The notes under the pieces are model-generated. The model was not told the DNA's origin, did not search any database, and worked only from the letters and a program-made list of their open reading frames with translations. Positions 38,803-48,047 of a stretch of DNA of 64,000 bases are shown here, in pieces. A program made the translations under genes and the position numbers. Location: NCBI GenBank assembly GCA_022539475.1, contig VCMS01000069.1, positions 310,001-374,000 on the forward strand, given 5' to 3'. Within the stretch, counting starts at the first letter, position 1; each line of letters opens with the position of its first letter. The stretch is from Gracilaria domingensis. Taxonomy: Eukaryota; Rhodophyta; Florideophyceae; Gracilariales; Gracilariaceae.

Positions 38803-40053
38803 ATGAACAGAATCCTGCTTGCACGCTTCAGTGCAAAAACGCTAAGAAGATCGCAGCCCTCTCGATTATTAACGCTTTACGGAAACTCACGCTATCTATC
38901 CACAAATCCGTCGGCCACATCCACTGCCGTCCCATCTTTCTTATCAAGCGTTGCGCACGCAGAGGGGGGCTCGCCAGACCACCGTATAGCTCGGCCCGAT
39001 TCCTCTACTAATGCAGACCAACTTCCCAGTGTTACTGATCAATCTCAAGCGGTGGATGTTACAACGCTCGACAGCGTTACGGCTGCGACAGATGCTGCGA
39101 CAGCCACGGATGCCGCGGTAACTGCTGCAGAGGTCGCATCTTCATCATTTTCTTTGTCTGACACTCTGCTTCAACCAGCGATATCTTTGTTAAATATGAC
39201 CCATGACGCGACGAACCTACCTTGGTACCTGGCAATTGCAGTTTCTACAATTTTGATACGGACTGCACTACTGCCAGCCACACTAATGACAATGAAGAAC
39301 TCCGCAAAGATGCAGGTAATACAACCAGATTTGATGGAAAAACGGGAAGAGGTAATGCAGGCGATGAAGACGGGCAATCGACCCTTAGCCGCCGCAAAGC
39401 AACAAGAAATGCAAGCGTTTATGCGTAATGCAGGGGTAGCCCCTGCCAAAGTCTTGATTGGTCCTCTCGCACAGTTTCCCGTCTTTATCTCGTTTTTTGT
39501 TAGTATAAGACGTCTATCACAATCCGACCCCACTTTCGCTGACGGTGGCGTTGCTTGGTTTACCGATTTGTCTGCGATGGATCCAACCTATGTTTTGCCA
39601 GCCATTTGTGGTGCTTCCTTGCTGGGTATGACTGAGCTTGGAGGCGACACGGGGTCAACGAAAATGACTCCGCAAATGAAAAATGGAATGCGTATCATTG
39701 CTGCATTATCAGTGCCTCTGACGTATTGGTTCCCAGCGGCAGTCTTCTGTTACTGGATACCAAACAACATGTTCTCTGTGGCACTTGGGACAGCAATGCG
39801 TACTGAGAGTATCAAGAAAATGGTGGGTCTTGATGTGAATCCTGCGAGTATTCCAGGGACTCGGGCTGCGAGGGAACGCGAGGCAAAAATAGCTGTTCTT
39901 GCTCGACAGGCCGGAGTATCTAAAGAAATAAATGTTGAGCAAGTCCTCGCAAGTTACGGGAAGCAAGCTACATCTCACGGTGATGGGACAGTCGCAAAAC
40001 CCGTTCTATTCAAACAAAAACCGAAAAAGAAGATGAACGTCGCAGCAAATTGA
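38803..40053 (+). CDS. OXA1: Mitochondrial inner-membrane insertase OXA1
   Basis: The 416-residue protein starts at ATG. The presequence is MNRILLARFSAKTLRRSQPS. A Ser/Thr/Ala/Asp-rich spacer runs to about residue 110. The YidC/Oxa1/Alb3 domain then starts LPWYLAIAVSTILIRTALLPAT with the conserved Arg in the first segment. A coiled-coil matrix loop (EKREEVMQAM...AAAKQQEMQAF) and VAPAKVLIGPLAQFPVFISFF follow. GMRIIAALSVPLTYWFPAAVFCYWIPNNMFSV completes the five-segment core. The C-terminal tail is basic (KQKPKKKMN), as needed for mitoribosome binding. It inserts respiratory-chain subunits. Mitochondrial OXA1 is favoured over plastid ALB3 by presequence and tail. Confidence 0.92.
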   Translation: MNRILLARFSAKTLRRSQPSRLLTLYGNSRYLSTNPSATSTAVPSFLSSVAHAEGGSPDHRIARPDSSTNADQLPSVTDQSQAVDVTTLDSVTAATDAATATDAAVTAAEVASSSFSLSDTLLQPAISLLNMTHDATNLPWYLAIAVSTILIRTALLPATLMTMKNSAKMQVIQPDLMEKREEVMQAMKTGNRPLAAAKQQEMQAFMRNAGVAPAKVLIGPLAQFPVFISFFVSIRRLSQSDPTFADGGVAWFTDLSAMDPTYVLPAICGASLLGMTELGGDTGSTKMTPQMKNGMRIIAALSVPLTYWFPAAVFCYWIPNNMFSVALGTAMRTESIKKMVGLDVNPASIPGTRAAREREAKIAVLARQAGVSKEINVEQVLASYGKQATSHGDGTVAKPVLFKQKPKKKMNVAAN

Positions 40054-40231
40054 ACTGCAATCCATTGTCCAAGTTCGAGTAGACCGTCCACGGCGTTCGG
40101 CATTTTATGAGCGTCTGAGAAAAGAGACTACGTTGCCAATTTCGTTATGCAAGAGGGGCCATATCTTTTAGAGCAGGCAGTGAACTGGTGGTTGATGAAT
40201 GTATCATTTGGCTCGGCTTGGTTTCTATTTT

Positions 40232-41485
40232 CTATTCCGCTTGAACATCGGCCTCAGTTTCATCGGAATACATGCCATCGTCAACGTACAGCACGCCTGC
40301 AATTAATAAATTGCGTAGGACTTGTTCAAATGACGGTTCAGCTTGGCAGAGCTCTGCATATTCAACAGCATTTCGACTTCTTCGGCCACAAACGAAGGTT
40401 GCCGTGTTAACGTCTTTCACATGCCATTCTTCACCATCGATGTACATAGAGCATTTGTCCCCATCAGCCACATAAATGAATGTCGAACCTTCTCTCTGCC
40501 TTACTGTGAGCCCATTGTCGATCTTCGCAGACTTCAACATAGCATGCATCATGTGCTCCACTTCATCATCATCGGACATGTCTTCTTCGTTTGGCTCACC
40601 AAGTTGGCTGAGATGGGTTGCAAACCATCTGCGAAACTGCTGTTTAACGGCCTTGTCTTCTCCCAACTTGGAAAACAACTTATCGAAAGCATTTTGAACC
40701 GTTGCGTCAGTTAGTCTTGCTGGATCCGAAACATTCTGTAACAAATCAGCACCATCTTCATGTAAGAGCTGTTCCCACAAGCGTTGTTCTTGTACAACAT
40801 TTGACACCCATCCAGACATCAAACTCGCCATAGAAGGTGCTCGAAATCCAATACTGTACGTAACGCAATCATCACTGAGACTTACTCCATGGTGAGGAAA
40901 ACGCGGCGGGACGTAAAGAGCATCACCCGGTTCTAAAACCCACTGCTCATCTGGTGGGAACGCACCTCGCAATATTCGAACGTCCAGACCAGGAACAAGC
41001 TCTTCTTCGTGCGCACTGATTGGGGTGTATGCTGTCTTCCACAGTCTACTGCCAGATGCTTGGAGCAGAAAAACATCGTAATTGTCCACATGCGGACCTA
41101 CACTACCGCCTGTAGGCGCGTACGAGATCATAACGTCGTCAAAACGCCAGTTGGGAAGAAAGCCAAAGCTGTCAAGAACGTCAGCCACTTGAGGAACGCT
41201 GTGGTTGACGCGGTCTACCAGCAGCGTCCAATCTGTCTCTGGGAGCGTGGCGAAATGGTCGGGCGAAAATGGACCATGTTCCAATGTGTATGGACCCTCC
41301 GTCTCGCCATCGCCGCGACCACGAATAATTCGAGACGGCAGGTCACATGATAAGCCTGCGAGCTGATCGGGGGATAGAGAATGCACTGGGAGCAGGTTGC
41401 GAAACAGCTGGGGCTTCCCATATGGTTCGCAAAAAGTGCGCTTGTTCTTTGGGCGAAGTGAGAAGCGGGTGAGATGGTATCGCAC
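40232..41485 (-). CDS. RoxA/YcfD-like JmjC ribosomal oxygenase (5' end uncertain)
   Basis: 2-oxoglutarate/Fe(II) oxygenase of the ROX group; bacterial YcfD hydroxylates an Arg of ribosomal protein L16. Matches include LPETDWTLLVDRVNHSVPQV, WRFDDVMISYAPTGGSVGPH, metal ligands His and Asp in PHVDNYDVFLLQASGSRLWK, the second His in YVPPRFPHHGVSL and VTYSIGFRAPSMASLMSGW. C-terminal dimerisation and winged-helix parts follow. The frame opens at GTG (41485), and no ATG precedes the domain, so the first exon is missing. One phase-correct option is ATG at 41633 in another frame, donor CTG/GTACCT, acceptor CCCAAAG near 41428, which would give a presequence-like start; the donor is weak. An organelle ribosome target is inferred. 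Confidence 0.85.
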   Translation of the reverse strand: MRYHLTRFSLRPKNKRTFCEPYGKPQLFRNLLPVHSLSPDQLAGLSCDLPSRIIRGRGDGETEGPYTLEHGPFSPDHFATLPETDWTLLVDRVNHSVPQVADVLDSFGFLPNWRFDDVMISYAPTGGSVGPHVDNYDVFLLQASGSRLWKTAYTPISAHEEELVPGLDVRILRGAFPPDEQWVLEPGDALYVPPRFPHHGVSLSDDCVTYSIGFRAPSMASLMSGWVSNVVQEQRLWEQLLHEDGADLLQNVSDPARLTDATVQNAFDKLFSKLGEDKAVKQQFRRWFATHLSQLGEPNEEDMSDDDEVEHMMHAMLKSAKIDNGLTVRQREGSTFIYVADGDKCSMYIDGEEWHVKDVNTATFVCGRRSRNAVEYAELCQAEPSFEQVLRNLLIAGVLYVDDGMYSDETEADVQAE

Positions 41486-42283
41486 ATGTCCACGTATACG
41501 CGGTGCGGTTCTGGACGTGCCGATTGTGTTTACGAGGTACCAGGGGGGCAGAATTCAAAAAGGCGCAACGCTTCGCTCCGACAGCGCCGAAGAGGGGCTG
41601 CGGCAGGTGATGATGACCACGCCGCATGCACATGGGCGGCTGAAGGAACGAAGCAAGGCGCCGGGAGTCCCAGCCCGGGACAACGGCAATGAGCGGGGAT
41701 CTGGATGAGGATGGTGGAGATGGTGTCCGTCCGCACCAACACGTATGGTAAGCATTGCCACGCTTCGTCACTGACGGCTGCTACGTGTACTGACGATGCT
41801 AAATCGATCTGCAAGCACAGCAAGTGCTTCCCATTATGCCACGTGGCCACGATCGGTCGCTCACCCACCAATCACGATGCGCCAAATTGGGGTGGGCAAT
41901 GGCAGCAAAGCGCGGCGGCATGGTGCATGAGCGCGCGAGCGTACCGCGGCAGCGCTTTGTGAAGGGGTGTGATTCACACCCCTTTACACAGCGCCGAAGT
42001 GATGTACGGCGCGCGGATGCAAGCAGTGACACGGCCATTTGTGTACCCCGTGCATGCTTTTCACCTCCTTCCTCAGTAAGCAGCTTTCGCCTCCAGTTCA
42101 TGCCCGCGTCTCAGTAGCGTCAGACGCGTTGAGATTCTTCTGTGCTCACCTGAGCAACGGTATCTCGTCTATTGCGCGACGTTTTCTCACGTGTTTCATT
42201 CCGTATTCGTTCTCCGTCGGCGGTTATCTCTTGCTTGAGTGTTTTTTGCTCTGCGCGCCTCTTCACTGCCACGCTCCTCTACC
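41486..42283. promoter_or_regulatory. Divergent region upstream of JmjC gene and cullin-3
   Basis: This 800-bp stretch probably contains the missing 5' exon of the JmjC gene and the CUL3 promoter and 5' UTR. It includes the 43-bp palindrome at 41952-41994. Confidence 0.45.
41952..41994. repeat. 43-bp near-perfect palindrome
   Basis: Two 21-bp arms with two mismatches flank a single central T. The inner 11 bp on each side (AAGGGGTGTGA / TCACACCCCTT) are exact. It lies in the divergent promoter space, about 290 bp before the CUL3 ATG. A dimeric transcription-factor site or cruciform is possible. Confidence 0.9.
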
Positions 42284-44638
42284 ATGGCACGTCGAAATTC
42301 CGGGCGCTTCGTCATCTCCTGCTTCCCGCAGCCGGCTCAGCTGGACCCTCACTTTGCAGAGAAGACGTGGAAGACGCTTGAACATGCCATCAACGAGATT
42401 AACAAGCGCAACATTTCCAACCTTTCGTTTGAACAGTTGTATCGCTACTCGTACAATATGGTACTTCACAAACACGGCGACTATTTGTACAGCGGTCTGA
42501 CTCGTCTACAGACTGAACACCTCAGCGCTGTCGCAGATCATATCAGGCGTACAGAGCCGCCTGCCTTCCTGTCCGAGATAAAACGCCAGTGGACATGGTT
42601 TGAAATTAGTCTTTCGCATGTGCGCGAGGTTTTGATGTATATGGATCGCCACTACGTCAAACCGAAGAAAAAGAAGAATGTGCACGAGCTTGGACTTGCC
42701 CTCTTCCGCGACGGAGTCGTCCGTCATCCCTCTATCCTTCCGCGTTTATCGGAGACGCTCTTGGCGAGCATCGATAAGGAGCGCAATGGAGAACCTATTG
42801 ATTCCTTGCTCATTAAGAACATTACAAGAATGCTGGCAGAATTAGGCGTCGATGACGAAGGCAAATCTGTTTATGAGACCGTTTTTGAAGATGGATTTCT
42901 TGAGCGAACACGCCAATTTTACGCCAGAGAAGCCACTCTGTACCTTTCTGAAACAACTTGTTCTGAGTACCTGCGGAAGGCGAGTCAGCGTATCAACCAG
43001 GAGCGAATGAGAGTTGAGCTGTACTTGGAACTTGGCACGGCCACTAAAGTACGTCGGGTTACGGAAACAGAACTTATTTCAAAGTACATGGACAAACTCA
43101 TCAATATGGAAAACTCTGGTCTTATCTGGATGTTGCGTAACGACAAAGTTGATGACCTCAAATTAATGTATACTCTTTTCAAGGGCATCAAAGATGGTGA
43201 AGAGGAAGTTCGCAATAACCTCAAACAAGAAGCGTTAGAAAGGGGAACTGAGATTATTCAAAACGCGGAAAACGTTCGCGATCCTATTGCTCTGATCAAT
43301 GCGGTCCTTTCGTTACGGGAGAAGTACGACAATATTGTCAACACCGCATTTACTACTCTTGTGGAGAAGGCCCAGGCAACTTCAAACTCTCCTGGTTCAG
43401 CTGTGGGTACTAGATATTTCTTCGACCAATTGAACAGTGGGTCCAACGGCGATGCACTTGGTGGTCCCCAAGCACGAAGTGAAAGCGTTCTCGACAAGCG
43501 CTTCGTTTCGGCTGTCAATGATGCATTTGAACGGTTTATAAACGGCTTTACCCAATCTGCTGAATATTTATCCCTCTATGTAGACAAGCTCTTGCGGAAA
43601 GATTTCAAGGGACTAACTGATGATGAAGTTGATACCAAGCTGGATGCAGTCATGGCATTGTTTAGATATCTAAGCGATAAGGATGTCTTTGAACGATATT
43701 ACAAGCAGCACTTACAAAAGCGACTACTCTATTCACGATCTACGTCCTCTGATGCCGAGCGGAGTTTCATAACGAAGATGAAGACCGATTGCGGTTATTT
43801 GTACACTTCAAAAATGGAAATCATGTTTAACGATATGAAGACTAGTGACGAGAGTACATCGCAGTTCAGAGAAAAGGTTGCGCAGGAGTCCATTGAAATG
43901 CGAGGAATTGATCTAAGGGTTTTTGTTCTGACCACCATGAGTTGGCCAGTTAAGCCAGCACCTACTGTCAATCTACCAGAGGATGCTGTACATTGCACCT
44001 CCAAGTTTGAAGAGTTTTACTATCAGAAACACAACGGACGACGATTAACATGGCAACAATCTCTTGGCACGGCAGAGATCCGCGCCAGGTTTGGCGCTCG
44101 TGTATACGACCTTTACTCGGTGTCCGCGTATGCTATGAGCATCCTTCTGTTGTTTAACTCAAATGACAGTCTTACTTACAAAGAAATCGCCGACGCCACT
44201 CTCATCCCAGAATCAGAGCTTATAAGACATTTGCAAAGCCTCTCTTTAGCAAAGCACAAGTTTTTGAAGAAGGAACCTCGGGAAAAAGAAGTGAAACCTG
44301 ATGATAGATTCATTTTCAACTCAGATTTCCAAAGTCGTAGCAGAAGAATCAAGATGCAGGTCGTCACAGCGCAAAAAGAGAACGAAACTGAAAGAAGCCA
44401 AACGCGTTGTCGTATTACTGCTGATCGCGGTCCTGTGATAGATACAGTTATCGTTCGCATTATGAAACACCGTAAGACTTTAGAGCACAACAGACTTATT
44501 GCTGAAGTCACCCGAGAACTGGAATCAAAGTTCGAACCAAATACTCAAGAGATTAAGAAGAGAATTGAAAGTCTTGTAGAGAGGGAGTACTTGGAGAGAC
44601 ATAAGGATAAGAGGCAAGTGTATCAGTACGTTGCATGA
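42284..44638 (+). CDS. CUL3: Cullin-3, scaffold of BTB-CRL3 ubiquitin ligases
   Basis: The 784-residue protein is read from ATG 42284 (CTACCATGG context); the frame extends to GTG 42239. The N-terminal cullin repeats begin FAEKTWKTLEHAINEINKRN and SFEQLYRYSYNMVLHKHGDY, the CUL3-type adaptor-binding start. The cullin homology domain follows (LDAVMALFRYLSDKDVFERY, HLQKRLLYSRSTSSDAERSF, MFNDMKTSDE). FEEFYYQKHNGRRLTWQQSLG is the RBX1-binding region. The C-terminal Nedd8 motif is VIVRIMKHRKTLEHNRLI, and YLERHKDKRQVYQYVA ends it. CUL3 bridges BTB substrate receptors and RBX1. Intronless, full length. Confidence 0.97.
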   Translation: MARRNSGRFVISCFPQPAQLDPHFAEKTWKTLEHAINEINKRNISNLSFEQLYRYSYNMVLHKHGDYLYSGLTRLQTEHLSAVADHIRRTEPPAFLSEIKRQWTWFEISLSHVREVLMYMDRHYVKPKKKKNVHELGLALFRDGVVRHPSILPRLSETLLASIDKERNGEPIDSLLIKNITRMLAELGVDDEGKSVYETVFEDGFLERTRQFYAREATLYLSETTCSEYLRKASQRINQERMRVELYLELGTATKVRRVTETELISKYMDKLINMENSGLIWMLRNDKVDDLKLMYTLFKGIKDGEEEVRNNLKQEALERGTEIIQNAENVRDPIALINAVLSLREKYDNIVNTAFTTLVEKAQATSNSPGSAVGTRYFFDQLNSGSNGDALGGPQARSESVLDKRFVSAVNDAFERFINGFTQSAEYLSLYVDKLLRKDFKGLTDDEVDTKLDAVMALFRYLSDKDVFERYYKQHLQKRLLYSRSTSSDAERSFITKMKTDCGYLYTSKMEIMFNDMKTSDESTSQFREKVAQESIEMRGIDLRVFVLTTMSWPVKPAPTVNLPEDAVHCTSKFEEFYYQKHNGRRLTWQQSLGTAEIRARFGARVYDLYSVSAYAMSILLLFNSNDSLTYKEIADATLIPESELIRHLQSLSLAKHKFLKKEPREKEVKPDDRFIFNSDFQSRSRRIKMQVVTAQKENETERSQTRCRITADRGPVIDTVIVRIMKHRKTLEHNRLIAEVTRELESKFEPNTQEIKKRIESLVEREYLERHKDKRQVYQYVA

Positions 44639-44948
44639 GACAAAGGAAGGCTCTCAGATTAGATTGTTTCTTCTGGGGAAGAAGGGGAATGCCTATCATG
44701 TTCCTGCACTTTTGTTCCTTCAATGCGATAGAAAGGGAGAGGCGAGTAACAAAAGGGACGCAAAGTAGTTATGGGAACGCAGGCGTTTACAGCTAGTCGC
44801 GAAACCTAGCCTAAGTATGTAAAGGTTCGCTGGCAATACAACAAGTTCTTGACGTGAACGAGGTGTGATTATGTAGTGGACTCTCATATCTTGTTTAAAA
44901 AACAGATAAAGGAACACAGTTCGTAAGAATAGCGGAGTAAGCTCTTCA
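44639..44948. other. Convergent intergenic region
   Basis: 310 bp between the CUL3 stop and the RGG-protein stop. Presumed 3' UTRs, nothing else recognised. Confidence 0.5.
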
Positions 44949-45500
44949 TTAGTCCAGAGATAGTTTCTCAACGGTTTGATTCAGATGTTCACCGATATCT
45001 GAATAACTACCATCGTCTTTGGGACATGTTTCTTGGACCTCCAGGGAATCGAGATAGTCGTAAACAGTTTGACTATCAGAAATGCCGAAAGCAAAGCGAG
45101 TAGATTCTCCAAGTCTCGCCCACTGCGGGACACTGAGAAGCGCATTTTCGATTCCTGAGAAGTCTGCTGTCAACTCTGATAGAATATGGGTATCACTCAG
45201 TTTCACCTCTTCTGCATCTTCCATAGGTCGTATCTTGGTAGCTTCTTCAAAATCGACACCACTTTCCTGATTCTCATCGTTTTGTTCCTGTTCACGGTAT
45301 CGGTATTCGTTCGACCCAAGGTTCTCATGAACTCTAGAGCCTCGGTACGATACCTTTCTCGATCCTCCTCGTCCTCCTCGTCCTCCTCTTCCGCCTCTCC
45401 CACCACGTCCGCCACGTCTACCCCTCCCGCGATTATCGCGCTTTCCACGCACACTGCGAGCAGACCGCCGACACGGACCAGAAAGCAAGTTCGTCTCCAT
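44949..45500 (-). CDS. RGG/GAR-box protein, unknown function
   Basis: The 183-residue protein starts at ATG. Residues about 18-47 are an uninterrupted glycine-arginine-rich box built from GRGGRGGRGG units encoded by a GGA/CGA tandem repeat. Such boxes bind RNA and are methylated on Arg. The remainder is acidic (NDENQESGVDFEEATKIRPMEDAEE) and ends SQTVYDYLDSLEVQE...LNQTVEKLSLD, possibly a helical interaction tail. No domain identifies the protein. It is divergent from ASNSD1 with 785 bp between. Confidence 0.7.
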   Translation of the reverse strand: METNLLSGPCRRSARSVRGKRDNRGRGRRGGRGGRGGRGGRGGRGGSRKVSYRGSRVHENLGSNEYRYREQEQNDENQESGVDFEEATKIRPMEDAEEVKLSDTHILSELTADFSGIENALLSVPQWARLGESTRFAFGISDSQTVYDYLDSLEVQETCPKDDGSYSDIGEHLNQTVEKLSLD

Positions 45501-46285
45501 CAGATCAATACCCGTCTTGCTTCTTCAAACGCTGTTTCTCTGTTCTTACGGAATCCTCCGCATTAGTGCAAAGTCATACTTTATGGTTGTGGGGGCCTTG
45601 TTGAAGGAAATATGCTCTTCTGTTCTGGTGGTGAATGAAAGAAGTTGCTGCTCCTCTCACACTTCTAGCTCATGAAGGATCAAGACCAATGGCCTTGGGG
45701 TCAAATCCCCTAATAATCCATTACTATAATAGGGTCTGATTCTTGTTCTTGGTCGTGCTAAAATGACGATTCGTCGAATAAAACTTTTTGGTATCGTTCC
45801 ATCAAATTTGAATTTCCACACATACATATTGTACGACGTACCGTACAATGTACGTACATGCGGAAAAGTGATCTTTTCGAGGCGGAAAAATTTAATTTCC
45901 TCTGCCATCCGTGTCGACAACTCCAAAGTTCGAAGGATGAATGTTACTCATTCATCTTCGCACTTGTGCTCTATGGTCTAGTCAAGGAAGGAAGCGTTTA
46001 CTGTTTGTATCATAAAAAGGAATCCAGTAAGTTGTGCACTCAAAGATTGGTTCGGAAGGATTATCTATGGATGTCTATAGGATAAGGATACCCCCTGCGA
46101 AATGCATCATTTCACAAAAATATCTCGTGTAACACAATGAGCCTCTATTCCGAAGGATTGCTAAATTTGTGAGGGTTGAATCAACCTCTTCCATAGCTCA
46201 TAGCTGAACGGCCCTGGTGAGTTGTGTTCGAGCGTACCAAAGTTTCTCTTTTGATTGGGGACTCTATGGTGTGAGATCAGCACCA
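45501..46285. promoter_or_regulatory. Divergent promoter region with clustered GTAC
   Basis: The 785-bp gap holds an inverted repeat ATTGTACG...CGTACAAT (45828-45849) followed at once by GTACGTAC, giving five GTAC cores in about 30 bp. GTAC is the core of SBP-type copper-response sites in green algae; relevance here is untested. A T-arm-like GGGGTCAAATCCCC at about 45699 is not part of a recognisable tRNA. Confidence 0.35.
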
Positions 46286-47992
46286 ATGTGTGGAATATAT
46301 GCGGAGTTGATTCATCATGAGATTCCTTCGTTGCCAAAATGGAAGTTCTGGACGGGCACGGCTCAACGACCTCAGAGCCCTTCGGGGGGTTTGAGTCCTA
46401 CTCCTCCTAAGTCTGTCCGATATTTTTTGGATCGACGTGGACCCGATGATCGAAGCACGGACGTGATACATGTAGACAAATCATCGACTCTACATCTAAC
46501 TCAGACTATTCTCTCTCTTCGAGGGTTTCGGAACAGAGGCCTTGTCGAAGGGGATAACCGGCTCTTATACAATGGGGAGTTGTACGGTGGAATACATGTA
46601 GGGGAAAATGATTCAGATACTGAAACTCTTTTGGCGCACTTGAATGACAAAACTTCAAATCAGCCGTTGGTCCCAGAGAGCTTGGACATGTTGAAGGGGC
46701 CTTGGGCAATTATATATTGGCATGCCATGAGCAAACGCTTGTATTTTGCTAGAGACTGCATCGGGCGACGTTCACTCCTTATGCATGTAATCCCAGGAAA
46801 GAAGTTGATCTTAAGTTCGGTGGCCCCAGAGCACGATGCTTCCGGGTTTGTAGAAGTTCCTCCCGCTGGTGTCGCGTACATCGATGTTTCCGGCGTACCA
46901 GAATTTGGACTTTATAAGAGAGAACCTCATTCTGTTATACCTAGACGTGCTTCATTTCTTCTTCGCAACAATGGCGGCAATGAAGTTGGTTTAGTCAGCG
47001 GAAGTGATATCGGCATGTACGTTTCGTTTCTACCAAAAAGGTGGCTTCGAAGTAAAGCGCGGCAGATCTGTATAGAACCACTAACAGTGCAGGAGTCTGT
47101 GCAGAGATTCATTTCTCTATTCAAGCAAAGTATTAGAAGACGCATGGTAATCAATACTCAATCGAATAGCATGCAGCCCAGGTTTGCAGTCCTTTTTTCC
47201 GGCGGAATCGATTCCATGTTCATCTCTGTCATCCTCGAATCCTGCCTCCCTCGAAGCGAACCACTACAGCTTATCAATGTTGCCTTTGGCGACGATATAG
47301 ACTCCATCAATCAGTGTCCGGATCGAATCACAGCCTTGCATGGTTTGCAGGAGCTGCAAAAGATGTGTTCGGGAAGAAGGGCCGTCGAAATGCTATGTGT
47401 AGATGTGTTTCCTAAGCAGGCAGACGATGCACTCTGCAATAATGTCAGACATCTTTTGCATCCATGTGATCAGCTCATGGACGCTTCTATCGGTACTGCC
47501 ATTTGGCTTGCATCGAAGGGAGTAGGGTACAAAGTGCTCAGTGACTTAGAAAGCTCTAAAGAGATCACCAAGACCACGGTAAGAGTGCTTTTCAGCGGCC
47601 TTGGGGCCGATGAACTGATGGGTGGATATAAAGGTCGCCATCGCACAATTTTCCGAAATGAAGGAATAGACGGTATTCTTCGGGAGATGGATGCCGATTT
47701 TAGTAGGTTATGGTTTCGAAACTTGGGCCGTGACGACAGACTCATCGCCGATCATGGGAGAGAAGTGCGACATCCTTTCCTTGATGAGGATCTGGTAGAG
47801 TTCATCACACAATTGCCATTAACGGAACATGTATGTGACCTCTCTAAACCAGACGGTATTGGTGACAAGCATTTGCTTCGAAGAGCTGCAAGAGCAATCG
47901 GAATATCGGACGCTGCCGCAGCACGTAGTAAGCGAGCCATACAATTTGGATCTCGAAGTCGACACGTTTTAGAACGAAAGAAAAAAGCTTAG
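46286..47992 (+). CDS. ASNSD1: Asparagine synthetase domain-containing protein 1
   Basis: The 568-residue protein is read from ATG 46286, which puts the catalytic Cys at position 2 (MCGIYAEL) after Met removal; the frame extends to 46217. The N-terminal Ntn/GATase II domain has FLDRRGPDDR, LRGFRNRGL, LLYNGELYGGI, GPWAIIYWHAMSKRLYFARD and GRRSLL. The C-terminal synthetase-like domain has the ATP P-loop FAVLFSGGIDSMFISVIL, VLFSGLGADELMGGYKGRH and EVRHPFLDEDLVEFITQLP. It matches ASNSD1 rather than metabolic AsnB in its short, diverged linker. Biochemical role of the family is unclear. Intronless. Confidence 0.9.
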   Translation: MCGIYAELIHHEIPSLPKWKFWTGTAQRPQSPSGGLSPTPPKSVRYFLDRRGPDDRSTDVIHVDKSSTLHLTQTILSLRGFRNRGLVEGDNRLLYNGELYGGIHVGENDSDTETLLAHLNDKTSNQPLVPESLDMLKGPWAIIYWHAMSKRLYFARDCIGRRSLLMHVIPGKKLILSSVAPEHDASGFVEVPPAGVAYIDVSGVPEFGLYKREPHSVIPRRASFLLRNNGGNEVGLVSGSDIGMYVSFLPKRWLRSKARQICIEPLTVQESVQRFISLFKQSIRRRMVINTQSNSMQPRFAVLFSGGIDSMFISVILESCLPRSEPLQLINVAFGDDIDSINQCPDRITALHGLQELQKMCSGRRAVEMLCVDVFPKQADDALCNNVRHLLHPCDQLMDASIGTAIWLASKGVGYKVLSDLESSKEITKTTVRVLFSGLGADELMGGYKGRHRTIFRNEGIDGILREMDADFSRLWFRNLGRDDRLIADHGREVRHPFLDEDLVEFITQLPLTEHVCDLSKPDGIGDKHLLRRAARAIGISDAAAARSKRAIQFGSRSRHVLERKKKA

Positions 47993-48047
47993 GTTGACAA
48001 CCAGGAGCTCTTCCAAACAAGACCTTTGTCTGCTCCTCAGTATAGAT

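Noticed and set aside
45690-45720. GGGGTCAAATCCCC, like a tRNA T-arm
   Set aside because: The loop is one base short, and the sequence upstream has no matching acceptor stem or anticodon arm.
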